Source: Pseudomonadota bacterium | Lineage (GTDB): Bacteria > Pseudomonadota > Alphaproteobacteria > Acetobacterales > Acetobacteraceae | Reading direction: 5' to 3' | DNA: 38,688 nt | NCBI GenBank assembly: GCA_021847995.1 | Contig: JAJZNE010000090.1 | Location: 19,060-57,747, forward strand | Shown: positions 10,477 through 18,227 of the stretch, piece by piece | Position numbering within the stretch: the first letter of the stretch is position 1 | How the letters are laid out: every line of letters starts with the position of its first letter | Made by a program: the position numbers and the translations under genes | The notes under the pieces: generated by a model | The model's input: only the letters and a program-made list of their open reading frames with translations | Databases searched by the model: none | What the model was told of the DNA's origin: nothing

Positions 10477-11509
10477 GTCCGGCGTCAGCGCGCCCTGTGC
10501 CTGCAAGGCGGCGACGGTGTTGAGCCGGATCAGGCGCGGGGAGCGGCGGAACTCGGCGTCGGTGAAGCCGATGTCCCGCAGTCCTGCGACCAGGCCGGCG
10601 ATCGACGCGGCGAGATCGACGCGCGGCTGGTGGGCGGGGGCCAGTTCCCGGAACAGCGAGAAATCGACGCGGTAGGAACGCGCGTCCGGCGGGGCGGCGG
10701 TGTTGATGCTGACCCCGGCGCGCCGGCACCGCGGCGGCGACGGCGTGGGCGAGATCGCGCACCTGATGGTTGCGGTCGTCGGAGCCGACATTGACCACCA
10801 GCTTCGGCCCGCCCGTCTCCCGCGGGCGCAGGCAGGCCCATTCGATCGCGCGCGCCATGTCGGCGACATCGATCAGCGGGCGCCAGGGTGTCCCGTCCGA
10901 CAGCACGCTGATCTGCCCCGACGCGAGCGCGCAGGCGACGAAATCGTTGAGCACGAGATCGAGCCTGAGCCGTGCCGAGAAGCCGCAGGCAGTGGCAAAG
11001 CGCAGGCAGGTCGCCGTCATCGTGCCGAGATCCATCTGCCGCAGCCCGTCCTCCGTCGCGACCTTGGAGCGGGCATACGCGGTGAGCGGGGCGACGGCAT
11101 CGCTCTCCCGCCGCGCGCCGGTGTCGGCGAGGCCGTAGACGCTGCACGAGGAGGCGAAGACGAACCGGCCCACACCGGCATCGCGCGCCGCGGCGGCGAG
11201 GCGCAGGCTGGCGCCGCGGTTGATCGCGTCCGTCACCTGCTCGAAGCGGTTGCCGATCGGATCGTTGGAAATGGCGGCGAGATGCACCACCGCATCGACG
11301 CCGGCGAGACGATCGGCGGTGATGTCGCGCACGTCGCCGTAATGCTGCGCGTCGAGCAGCGTTTCCGGTGCCGGGCCGCCGGTGGTGAGGGCCGTCGCGA
11401 ACAGGCCGGTGTCGAAGCCGATCAGCTCGGCGCCGGGATGGCGGGTGCGCAGATGCGCGACGACGGCCGGACCGACATAGCCGAGATTGCCGGTGATCAG
11501 GATGCGCAT
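10414..11509 (-). pseudogene. NAD-dependent sugar-nucleotide epimerase/dehydratase, frameshifted
   Basis: An extended SDR enzyme: NAD-binding MRILITGNLGYVG (1–13), catalytic TAYARSK with Tyr145 and Lys149, and SSCSVYG. After about residue 263 (VPARRG) the frame loses all resemblance to the family. The −1 register picks it up at once with VSINTAAPPDARSYRVDF and continues through LTPDLRW to a stop at 10414. The switch lies at the four-base C run 10713–10716 (GGGG on the coding strand); one G fewer restores about 364 residues. It is either a real inactivation or a sequencing error. The ATG at 11509 begins at the Rossmann motif; a GTG at 11518 is also possible. It overlaps the upstream SDR gene and converges with the diiron gene. 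Likely role: a step of nucleotide-sugar synthesis in the surrounding cassette. Confidence 0.8.
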
Positions 11510-12516
11510 GCCGGGCACACTCCAGGCTGGGATGACACGACGGAAGCCGGCGAAGCGGACATGCGTTCCGCGTAGAAGGCAATGGTGCGCCGCAGACCGT
11601 CCTCGATATCCGTCGTCGGCAGCCAGCCGAGCAGGGCGGTTGCCGGCGCGATCCGCGCCACCCGCTGGTGCCCACGATTGGGCAGCGCGCCGAAGATCGG
11701 CGCCGGCCCGCCCATCAGCCGGTGGATCGTCGCCACCACCTCGCGGATCGATCGCAGCGTGCCGCTGCCGATCTCCAGCACGGTTTCCGGCGCGTCGGGA
11801 ACAATCGCGGCCGCCAGCAACGCCGCCACCACGTCATCGACATAGATCCAGTCCACCAGCCGCAGGCCGGAGGATAGGCGCGGCGCCTTCCCGTCGTGCA
11901 GCGAGCGGATGACATAGGGGATGAGCTTGTAGGGCTTCTGGTGCGGCCCGTAGGTCAGGAAGCAGCGCAGCACGACGACGGGAACGTCGTAGGTGCGCCG
12001 GAAGAAGCGCCCGTACAGCCCGCCGACCAGCTTGGAGAGTGCATAGGGCGTCTCCGGCACGGCCAGTTCGCCGTCGGCATCGGCAACCGGGAACGGCTCC
12101 TCCATCGAGGCGGGCAGGATCACGCGCGCGGTGCCAGAGCGCGAGGCCCACTCCAGCACATGCAGCGTCGGCAGCAGGTCGCCGGTGACCGACGCACCGA
12201 TGTTCTCGATCTCCGGTCCGCCGAGGCTGGCGCTGGTCAGATGAAAGACGATCGCAGGGCGGGTCGCGGCGAACAGGGCCTCGGCCTGCGCCCGTTCGCC
12301 GAGATCGGCAGCGATCCAGGTGCAGCCTTGCGGCAGGACGGCGGGACGGCTGCGGCCGGCGCAGACGACATGCGCGCCGCTGTCGGAAAGCCGGGACATC
12401 AGATTGAGTCCATAGAATCCGCCGCCACCGGTAACCAGCACCGACCGTCCCGCCAGCGCCGCCCCGTGCGTCATCTCCCTGGCCGGATCGCCGGATGCGG
12501 TCAACGCCGGGGCCAT
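11497..12516 (-). CDS. NAD(P)-dependent sugar-nucleotide epimerase/dehydratase (extended SDR)
   Basis: 339 residues. The Rossmann motif is VLVTGGGGFYGLNL (about 26–39), and the catalytic pair lies in TPYALSK. LRCFLTYGPHQKPYKLIPYVIRS and VDWIYVDDV are typical of GDP/dTDP/CDP-sugar dehydratases and epimerases. The usual TGxxGFxG has a Tyr in place of Ile/Phe, and the canonical SSxxVYG region reads ILPASMEEPF, so this is not a textbook dTDP-glucose 4,6-dehydratase. The ATG at 12516 has AGGA about 5 nt upstream. The 3' end overlaps the start of the frameshifted epimerase by 13 nt, indicating one transcript. Probable role: dehydration, epimerisation or ketoreduction of a nucleotide-linked hexose for a surface glycan. 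Exact reaction unknown. Confidence 0.85.
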   Translation of the reverse strand: MAPALTASGDPAREMTHGAALAGRSVLVTGGGGFYGLNLMSRLSDSGAHVVCAGRSRPAVLPQGCTWIAADLGERAQAEALFAATRPAIVFHLTSASLGGPEIENIGASVTGDLLPTLHVLEWASRSGTARVILPASMEEPFPVADADGELAVPETPYALSKLVGGLYGRFFRRTYDVPVVVLRCFLTYGPHQKPYKLIPYVIRSLHDGKAPRLSSGLRLVDWIYVDDVVAALLAAAIVPDAPETVLEIGSGTLRSIREVVATIHRLMGGPAPIFGALPNRGHQRVARIAPATALLGWLPTTDIEDGLRRTIAFYAERMSASPASVVSSQPGVCPACAS

Positions 12517-12535
12517 GTCATCCTACCTGGAAGCG

Positions 12536-12550
12536 GTTCGGTTTTCGAAC
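12536..12550. repeat. Short inverted repeat upstream of the SDR epimerase
   Basis: A perfect 5-bp inverted repeat (GTTCG / CGAAC) around a 5-nt spacer GTTTT, 20 nt before the ATG at 12516. It is one of the few AT-containing patches in this spacer and could be an operator half-site pair or chance. Confidence 0.25.
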
Positions 12551-12624
12551 ATAACGGCGGCGGATCCCGGGCAGCAACCGGCGCGCGATCCGCTCGCCCA
12601 CTCGTGACTGCCGATCGCCGCCGA

Positions 12625-12640
12625 CCGGCCGCGCGGCCGG
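12625..12640. repeat. 16-bp perfect palindrome in the divergent spacer
   Basis: CCGGCCGCGCGGCCGG is self-complementary over all 16 bases. It sits in the 290-nt spacer between the two divergent SDR genes, the largest gene-free stretch here. It may be a regulator site, but GC-only palindromes arise easily at this base composition. Confidence 0.25.
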
Positions 12641-12806
12641 CGCCGCCCGCCCATGCCATGCGTTGCCGCTGTGCCGACCGGTGGGATGTCATGGCCAGGA
12701 CCACTGCAAAGTGCCGGTGCCAGATGCCGGAGACCCGAAACCTGCCCCGTGCCGCACCGGACCCGCAAGCGGGCCGGGGGATCGGCCCGGTCCTGCCGAT
12801 CCGCCG

Positions 12807-13514
12807 ATGCTGACGGCCGGGCAGGCGGCGATCGTCACCGGCGCCAGCAGCGGCATCGGACGGGCGATCGCCTGCGCGCTTGCCGCACGGGGCGCGCGGA
12901 TCACCCTGGTCGGCCGCAGCGCGGCGAAACTGCATGAGACCGCGCGCGCCGCAGGGCCAGCGGCACAGGTGCTGACGGCCGATGTCACTGACGAAGACGG
13001 GCGCGCCCGCATCGCCGCCGCGGCGGGGCCGGCGCTCGGCGTCCTGGTCCACAGCGCGGGCGCACATGAACGCAACGGCATTGCCACGCTCAACGCGGCT
13101 TCGCTGCGGCGCATGGCGGCGATCAACCTGGAGGCGCCGCTGCTGCTGACCGCGGCCTGCCTCGCTCCGCTGCGGCAGGGCCGGGGGCAGGTGGTGTTCA
13201 TCAATTCCTCGGCCGCGCTGCGGCCCGGATACGCGGAGGTGCTGGGCTATGCCGCCAGCAAGGCCGCCCTGCGCGCCGCAGCCGACGCGCTGCGGGCCGA
13301 GGTCAATCCCGATGGCATCCGCGTGCTGAGCGTCTTTCCCGGCCGCACCGATACGCCGATGCAGGCGGCGATCCTGGCCGCGGAGGGCCGCCATGCCGGG
13401 CAGGGGGCGCTGCTCGCGCCCGCCGACGTGGCGGCGATGGTGCTGGCCGCCCTCACTCTGCCGGCGACGGCGGAGGTGACGGAGATCGTCCTTCGTCCGA
13501 TGCGGAAGCTCTGA
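12807..13514 (+). CDS. Short-chain dehydrogenase/reductase (classical SDR)
   Basis: 235 residues, the classical SDR size. It has the cofactor motif TGASSGIG at about 10–17, a conserved SAGA near residue 87 where NNAG is usual, the active-site serine in INSSAA and YAASKAA. FPGRTDTPM follows the catalytic region. It reduces or oxidises a carbonyl or alcohol with NAD(P)H; position in the cassette suggests a sugar or lipid precursor, but the family is too broad to say. The ATG at 12807 lacks a good Shine–Dalgarno sequence. The open frame continues upstream to 12663, but those 48 residues (Pro/Gly/Cys-rich) do not look like SDR sequence. The 3' end overlaps the convergent DUF4910 gene by 62 nt. 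Confidence 0.85.
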   Translation: MLTAGQAAIVTGASSGIGRAIACALAARGARITLVGRSAAKLHETARAAGPAAQVLTADVTDEDGRARIAAAAGPALGVLVHSAGAHERNGIATLNAASLRRMAAINLEAPLLLTAACLAPLRQGRGQVVFINSSAALRPGYAEVLGYAASKAALRAAADALRAEVNPDGIRVLSVFPGRTDTPMQAAILAAEGRHAGQGALLAPADVAAMVLAALTLPATAEVTEIVLRPMRKL

Positions 13515-14754
13515 CCAGCAGCCCCGCTTCCGCCAGCGCCGCCGCCGCCGCCGCCACCGCCGCGAACGTCCGGCCCGACCGCTCGGCGATGTCGAGCAGC
13601 GAATGCCGGCCGTCGGCGAGATTGAGCACCCACAGCAGCGCCATCCGGTCCTGCCCGCTGTCATAGAGGCCGCGGCGGCCGAGCTGCGGCTCTCCGTACG
13701 GCGCTGTGTTGCGCCAGTGTTCGTCGTGCTCGATCAGATCGACGATGTCGGTCAGGACGCCGAGCGAGTCGGCCAGCGCCTCCGGACGCACGAAATCCGG
13801 ATTGTCGGCGGAGGTGTGATACTCGGCGAATGTCCCGCCCGGCGAGCGCATCAGACAGCCGACCGGCAGATCGAACCCGGGCGAGCCGAACTGGCGCTCA
13901 TCGTAGCCGGTCGGGCTGAATTCCCGGATCCGTCCGCCGCCACCCAGCACATGCGCGGCGTAGCGGTCGATCGGTGCAGTGCCGCGGCGGGATTTCTTGT
14001 AGGTGGGCGGGGCCGGATCGCCGAGGCAGGTCAGCACGAGACCGTGCCGGATGCGGGCGGCGGCGGCGCGGTTGGCGGCGAGCCAGCAGATCGCCCCGAT
14101 GGTGCCCGGCGCGAACAGGAAGCGATAGGTGAAACGCCGCCGCGGACGCGCCGCAAGCTGCTGCGCCAGCGCCACCGCGACGGCGATCGCGGCAAGATTG
14201 TCGTTGGCGAGCGAAGGGTGGCAGCAATGGGCGGAGAACAGCACCTCCTGCACGCTCTCTCCAGGCACCACGCATTCGCCATAGGTCAGGCTGCCGGGCG
14301 CAAGCGTGCTGTCGATCCGCACGTGATAGGCATCCTCCTTCAGCGCCATGCGGTTGCGGTGGGCCAGGCAGAATCCCCAGCTTGGCGTGTAATAGCTGGT
14401 GCGATACGGGATCAGCGTCGGCTGGTCGGGCAGGCTGTGGAGATGCGCCTCCAGCTCCGCGCGCGGCACGATGCGATCGACCGGCATGCTGTACTGCACC
14501 AGATGCAGATTGTGATCGGCGAAGTCGATGACGCGGCGTCCGTCCGGCGTCGCCACGAAGGCGGTGCGGACATTCCACTCCGGCGGCACCTCCCAATCCA
14601 GCACGCGCCTTCCCGTGGGAACCTCGCTCAGATGCAGCGGAATGCGGCCGGCGATATTGCGCAGCGTCGCACGAAGGCCCTCGCCGGTGATGCTGCGGCA
14701 CAGCGGATACAATTCCGCGACATGGCTGTGGAGTTCGGCCCCGGTCGGCGTCAT
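13453..14754 (-). CDS. DUF4910-family aminopeptidase-like protein with C-terminal winged helix
   Basis: 433 residues. The N-terminal LYPLCRSITGEGLRATL and LDWEVPPEWNVRTAF are hallmarks of the DUF4910/DUF2172 family, whose fold is a zinc aminopeptidase with an inserted domain. Likely metal ligands are His in HCCHPS (176–181), Asp185, the acidic YDER (284–287) and His313 in EYHTSADN. Residues about 365–425 (MALLWVLNLADG… LLDIAERSG) look like a winged helix-turn-helix. Members are repeatedly found in nucleotide-sugar and surface-glycan clusters, as here, but no reaction is established to my knowledge. The start at 14754 was set by the conserved MTP…LYPLCRSITG; upstream residues are Arg/Pro-rich. 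It is transcribed divergently from rfbC with 32 nt between them. Confidence 0.85.
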   Translation of the reverse strand: MTPTGAELHSHVAELYPLCRSITGEGLRATLRNIAGRIPLHLSEVPTGRRVLDWEVPPEWNVRTAFVATPDGRRVIDFADHNLHLVQYSMPVDRIVPRAELEAHLHSLPDQPTLIPYRTSYYTPSWGFCLAHRNRMALKEDAYHVRIDSTLAPGSLTYGECVVPGESVQEVLFSAHCCHPSLANDNLAAIAVAVALAQQLAARPRRRFTYRFLFAPGTIGAICWLAANRAAAARIRHGLVLTCLGDPAPPTYKKSRRGTAPIDRYAAHVLGGGGRIREFSPTGYDERQFGSPGFDLPVGCLMRSPGGTFAEYHTSADNPDFVRPEALADSLGVLTDIVDLIEHDEHWRNTAPYGEPQLGRRGLYDSGQDRMALLWVLNLADGRHSLLDIAERSGRTFAAVAAAAAALAEAGLLVRASASDEGRSPSPPPSPAE

Positions 14755-14775
14755 GCTCGTCCCGCCGAGGGATGC

Positions 14776-14780
14776 GGAGG
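14776..14780 (+). promoter_or_regulatory. Ribosome binding site deciding the rfbC-like start
   Basis: GGAGG lies 6 nt before the ATG at 14787 and only just after the alternative ATG at 14772, so the downstream start is favoured. Confidence 0.6.
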
Positions 14781-14786
14781 GTGCGG

Positions 14787-15317
14787 ATGCGGTTCGAGCC
14801 GACGCGGATTGCCGGGCTGTTTGCCGTCCGTCTGGAACCGGCCGTCGATGAACGCGGCAGCTTCGCGCGCCTGTTCTGCCGCGACAGCTTCGCGGCGCAG
14901 GGGCTGGCTGACGTGTTCGTGCAGGCGAGCCTTTCGGTGACGCGCCGTGCGGCAACGCTGCGCGGGCTGCATTTTCAGCGCGCCCCGCATGCCGAGGTGA
15001 AGCTGGTGCGCTGCGTGCGCGGCGCGATCTTCGATGTCGTCGCCGATCTGCGTGCCGACAGTCCCAGCTATCTGCGATGGCAGGGCTTCGACCTCGCGCA
15101 GGCGGGCGACGTGGCGCTTTATATACCGCAGGGCTGTGCGCACGGCTTCCTCACCCGTACCGATGACTGCGAGGTGCTGTACCAGATGTCCACGCCGTAC
15201 GTGGCGGAGGCGGCGAGCGGCGTGCGGTTCGACGATCCGGCGCTCGGCGTCGCCTGGCCGGAAATGCCGCGGCTGGTCGCCGACCGGGATCTGGCCTGGC
15301 CGCCGATCCGCCGGTGA
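14787..15317 (+). CDS. dTDP-4-dehydrorhamnose 3,5-epimerase family protein (RfbC/cupin)
   Basis: 176 residues, normal for RfbC. The cupin core shows DERGSFARLFC, the catalytic histidine in LRGLHFQ, KLVRCVRGAIFDVVADLR, IPQGCAHGF and the tyrosine region VLYQMSTPYV. RfbC-type enzymes epimerise C3 and/or C5 of a nucleotide-linked 4-keto-6-deoxyhexose; some relatives act only at C3 or C5, or on CDP-sugars. No rmlA, rmlB or rmlD lies beside it. The neighbouring nucleotidyltransferase looks like the CDP-glucose type, so a CDP-linked substrate is plausible. The ATG at 14787 was chosen over 14772 on ribosome-binding-site spacing. It converges with the PIG-L gene 13 nt downstream. Confidence 0.92.
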   Translation: MRFEPTRIAGLFAVRLEPAVDERGSFARLFCRDSFAAQGLADVFVQASLSVTRRAATLRGLHFQRAPHAEVKLVRCVRGAIFDVVADLRADSPSYLRWQGFDLAQAGDVALYIPQGCAHGFLTRTDDCEVLYQMSTPYVAEAASGVRFDDPALGVAWPEMPRLVADRDLAWPPIRR

Positions 15318-15330
15318 TTTCCGCCGCCGG

Positions 15331-15975
15331 CTACAGCCACAGCCTCGCACCGTAAAGCCCCTCCGCCAGTCCCGACGGTGCTGCGGCCTGCAGGCCGCGC
15401 AGGCGCATGAGCGCGAAGAATGTCTCCGGCACGAACCAGCGCCGCGACCGCTGCGTCGCGAAATGCTCCATCAGCGCTGCCACCTTCCGTTCCGCGACCG
15501 CCTCATCCAGCGGCACGAACACGTTGGGGTTGCCGAGATCGGGATCGTATTTCGGGATCTCGTAGCCAAGGACCAGATGGTCGCGGAAGGTGTTGGCGGT
15601 GAGTTCGGCGAGCAGACGATGGTCCTGATGGTGATCGTCACGCACATGTGTGAGAATCAGATCCGGCGGGATATCGCCCTTCAGCGATTCGAATATCTCC
15701 TTCAGGCCGGTGAAGGCTGCCGGGAAGAAGCCGTCGCGCGTGTCATGCACCTCTACCGTCGTGGTGGCGGCGTCGGCAAGCAGGGCAACGGCGCTGGCCC
15801 GCGCCTCGGCGGCGCGCTCCGGCGGGGCCGAGAACACCACCCAGCGCACATGCGAGCCGGGATGACGCGCGAGCAGTGTCAGAATGGTGCCGCCGGCACC
15901 GATCTCGATGTCGTCGGCATGCGCGCCGAGACACAGCAGGCGCAACGGTGCCCGTTCCGGAACAAGGCGCAGCAT
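15331..15975 (-). CDS. PIG-L family deacetylase (LmbE-like)
   Basis: 214 residues. The family motif AHPDD appears as AHADD (18–23 region: GAHADDIEIGAGGT), so the proline is replaced by alanine while His and both Asp are kept. A second metal/catalytic cluster is HVRDDHHQDH. PIG-L enzymes are zinc-dependent N-deacetylases of N-acetylglucosaminyl groups in lipids, mycothiol/bacillithiol precursors, chitobiose and antibiotics. Here the gene begins directly after the stop of the nucleotidyltransferase (TGA then ATG with no gap), so both belong to one transcript. It probably removes an acetyl group from an amino sugar in the cassette; the substrate is inferred from context only. Confidence 0.9.
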   Translation of the reverse strand: MLRLVPERAPLRLLCLGAHADDIEIGAGGTILTLLARHPGSHVRWVVFSAPPERAAEARASAVALLADAATTTVEVHDTRDGFFPAAFTGLKEIFESLKGDIPPDLILTHVRDDHHQDHRLLAELTANTFRDHLVLGYEIPKYDPDLGNPNVFVPLDEAVAERKVAALMEHFATQRSRRWFVPETFFALMRLRGLQAAAPSGLAEGLYGARLWL

Positions 15976-16812
15976 TCACCCGGCCACCGCATCGCTGAGC
16001 GCCGGAGCCGCCGGCACGGGCGCACCGTGGCGCCATACCTCCCACGGTGCCGGCCCGTGGGCGAGCAGGCTTTCCAGCGTCTGCAAATCCTTGAACGTGT
16101 CGCAGCAGCGCCAGAAGCCGGCATAGGGATAGGCGACCAGCCTGCCGGCCGCGATCAGGCGCTGGAACGGTTCCAGTACCAGTTCCTCGCCCGGCCGCAT
16201 GTAGTCGAAGATCTCCTGGCGGAAGGCAAAGAATCCGGCATTGATCCAGGCATTCGCCTGTTCCGCGTCGAGTACGCCGGTGACGCGCCCGTCGTGGTCC
16301 TGCTCCACCAGATGGAGCGAGATGTTCGGCCGCGCCGTCATGAAGGCGGCGACGGCGCCGGTCCTGAGCAGCCGGTGTGTGATCGCCGGCAGCGGGCAAT
16401 CGGTCAGCCCGTCGCTGTAATTGGCGAGGAACATCTCCTCGTCGCGCAGGAACGGGCGCACCGCCATCAGCCGCTCGCCGATATTGGCGTTGAAGCCTGT
16501 GTCGAGCAGCGTGATGCGCCAGTCATCCATATCGCGCTTGAGGAGTTCGAGCCGTGCACCGCCGCCGCTCAGCACGAAATCGTTGGAAATCCATTCCTGA
16601 TAGCCGGCAAAGAACTCCTTGATGGTGGCGCCCTTGTAGCCGAGGCAGAGGATGAAATCCTTGTGCCCGTAATGCGCATAGTACTTCATCAGGTGCCACA
16701 GGATCGGCCGGGTGCCGAGCGGCACCATCGGCTTCGGCAGGTCGCCGCCGTTGCCGTGGCCGGCGCTGCGCATGCGCAGGCCCTGACCGCCGCAGAACAG
16801 CACGACTTTCAT
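15976..16812 (-). CDS. Sugar-1-phosphate nucleotidyltransferase, RfbF (CDP-glucose synthase)-like
   Basis: 278 residues. The start MKVVLFCGGQGLRMR is the nucleotide-binding GGxGxR motif. KPMVPLGTRPILWHLMKYY and DFILCLGYKG resemble glucose-1-phosphate cytidylyltransferase (RfbF) more closely than RmlA. FLANYSDGLTD has the metal-binding Asp, and NAGFFAFRQEIFDY and FWRCCDTFKDLQ complete the family pattern. RfbF makes CDP-glucose from CTP and glucose-1-phosphate, the entry to CDP-6-deoxyhexoses. An Arg-Ser-Ala-Gly-His-Gly insertion sits where RfbF has its usual EET-x-x-x-PKP loop, so nucleotide or sugar preference may differ. It is followed immediately by the PIG-L gene and preceded by the methyltransferase gene 34 nt upstream. 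Confidence 0.88.
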   Translation of the reverse strand: MKVVLFCGGQGLRMRSAGHGNGGDLPKPMVPLGTRPILWHLMKYYAHYGHKDFILCLGYKGATIKEFFAGYQEWISNDFVLSGGGARLELLKRDMDDWRITLLDTGFNANIGERLMAVRPFLRDEEMFLANYSDGLTDCPLPAITHRLLRTGAVAAFMTARPNISLHLVEQDHDGRVTGVLDAEQANAWINAGFFAFRQEIFDYMRPGEELVLEPFQRLIAAGRLVAYPYAGFWRCCDTFKDLQTLESLLAHGPAPWEVWRHGAPVPAAPALSDAVAG

Positions 16813-16846
16813 GCGTCTTGCTCCGCCCCTGGGGATATCGTCGCGG

Positions 16847-18118
16847 TCATGTCAGGATCTCCGGTCGTGGGATCGGCACGATCAGCCTCGTCCCGCGTGC
16901 CGTCAGCGGCGCCAGTTGCCGCGCGATCTCTTCACGGAGATTCCACGGCAGGATCAGGACATAATCCGGCTTTTCCGCCTCCAGAGCCTCCGGCCGGCGG
17001 ATCGGGATGCGCGTGCCGGGCAGGAAGCGGCCCCATTTGTAGGGGTTGCGATCGACCGTGAACGCCAGCAGGTCGCTGCGGATGCCGCAGTAGTTCAGCA
17101 GCGTATTGCCCTTGCCCGGGGCGCCGTAGCCGGCGACGCGCGCGCCGTCGCGCTTCAGCCCGATCAGCAGCGCCAGCAGATCGTGCCTGATCGCCTGCAC
17201 ACGCGCAGCGAACCCGGCATAGGTGGCGGGATCGCGCAGGCCGGCAGCCTCCTCGGCCGCCTCCAGGCGCGCGACGGCGGGCGAGCTGGCGTGCGCGGCA
17301 TCCGCCCGGCAGCCGAACACGCGCAGCGATCCGCCGTGCGTCCACAGTTCCTCGACATCGAACACGCGCAGCCCGTGCGCCGCCAGCAGACGCTGCACCG
17401 AGGCGAAGGAGAAGTAGGAGAAATGCTCGTGATAGATGGTGTCGAACTGGTTTCCCGCGATCAGCCGCGCGAGATGCGGGAATTCCAGCGTCACCACGCC
17501 GTCCGGTTTCAGCAGCAGCGCGAGGCCGGCGACGAAGTCGTTGAGATCGGGCACCTGTGCCAGCACGTTGTTGCCGATGACGAGGTCCGCCGCCCGTCCC
17601 TCGGCCACCAGGCGCGCGGCCAGGGCGCGGCCAAAGAAGGCGGCAAGCGTCGGCACCCCGGCCTGTTCCGCCGCCGCCGCGACATTGCGGGCCGGCTCGA
17701 TGCCGAGGCAGGGGATGCCGCGCGCAACCATGTTGCGCAGCAGGTACCCGTCATTGCTCGCCACCTCGACCACGAAGCTGCCCGCACCAAGCGCGAAGCG
17801 CGCCGCCGCCAGCGCGACATAATCCCGCGCATGCCGCAGCCACGCCTCGGAGAACGAGGAGAAGTAGGCGTATTCTGTGAAGATCGCCTCAGGCGGGAGA
17901 TATTGCGGCAACTGCGCGAGCCGGCATGTGGTGCAGATGCGCACGTCGAGCGGATAGAACGTCTCCGGCGCGTGCAACTGGTCGGCCGAGAGGAACGCTT
18001 CACAGGGAGGGGAAACGCCGAGATCGACGAATTCGTGCAGCATCCCGCCGCAGGCGCGGCAGGCGTGCAGCGCCGGAGGCGGCGCTGTATCGTGCGGCAA
18101 GGCGATAGTTCCGTCCAT
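16847..18118 (-). CDS. Zinc-finger class I SAM methyltransferase (sugar C-methyltransferase-like)
   Basis: 423 residues with three parts. An N-terminal zinc-binding domain has CRAC (20–23) and CTTCRLAQLPQ (62–72). The SAM-binding domain has VVEVASNDGYLL (116–127), where the glycine-rich loop of typical methyltransferases is replaced by SND. HEHFSYFS is a conserved family block. The C-terminal domain has GYGAPGKGNTLLNYCGI and VDRNPYKWGRFLPGT. This architecture is that of the TylCIII/NovU-type and related NDP-sugar C-methyltransferases (Methyltransf_13/_14). In this cassette it is expected to put a methyl branch on a nucleotide-linked keto-sugar. The ATG at 18118 has only a weak upstream GGAG. 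It is first of the minus-strand run methyltransferase–RfbF–PIG-L. Confidence 0.9.
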   Translation of the reverse strand: MDGTIALPHDTAPPPALHACRACGGMLHEFVDLGVSPPCEAFLSADQLHAPETFYPLDVRICTTCRLAQLPQYLPPEAIFTEYAYFSSFSEAWLRHARDYVALAAARFALGAGSFVVEVASNDGYLLRNMVARGIPCLGIEPARNVAAAAEQAGVPTLAAFFGRALAARLVAEGRAADLVIGNNVLAQVPDLNDFVAGLALLLKPDGVVTLEFPHLARLIAGNQFDTIYHEHFSYFSFASVQRLLAAHGLRVFDVEELWTHGGSLRVFGCRADAAHASSPAVARLEAAEEAAGLRDPATYAGFAARVQAIRHDLLALLIGLKRDGARVAGYGAPGKGNTLLNYCGIRSDLLAFTVDRNPYKWGRFLPGTRIPIRRPEALEAEKPDYVLILPWNLREEIARQLAPLTARGTRLIVPIPRPEILT

Positions 18119-18206
18119 GATGGCGGAGGCTCCGGTTCAGTCGCGTTTCGGGCAGAACGAATGAAGGGGCGGAAAGTTCGCCCGACGTGCCGCCGCGACG
18201 CTAGCG

Positions 18207-18224
18207 GCAACACGCAGGTGTTGC
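18207..18224 (-). terminator. Candidate hairpin after the duplicated-domain gene
   Basis: GCAACAC at 18207–18213 and GTGTTGC at 18218–18224 form a perfect 7-bp stem with a 4-nt loop, starting 4 nt past the stop at 18228. No U-run follows, so it may be an mRNA-stabilising stem or a weak terminator rather than an intrinsic one. Confidence 0.3.
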
Positions 18225-18227
18225 GGT

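Noticed and set aside
10700-10730. Programmed ribosomal frameshift in the epimerase gene
   Set aside because: No slippery heptamer, stimulatory structure or family precedent; a single-base indel in a short G run explains it better.
12663-12806. N-terminal extension of the classical SDR
   Set aside because: The in-frame residues are Cys/Pro/Gly-rich and unlike SDR N-termini; the Rossmann motif starts right after the ATG at 12807.
15034-17061. A 675-codon plus-strand open frame across the PIG-L and nucleotidyltransferase genes
   Set aside because: Low-complexity Arg/Gln/Pro translation with no family features; the minus-strand genes are well supported.
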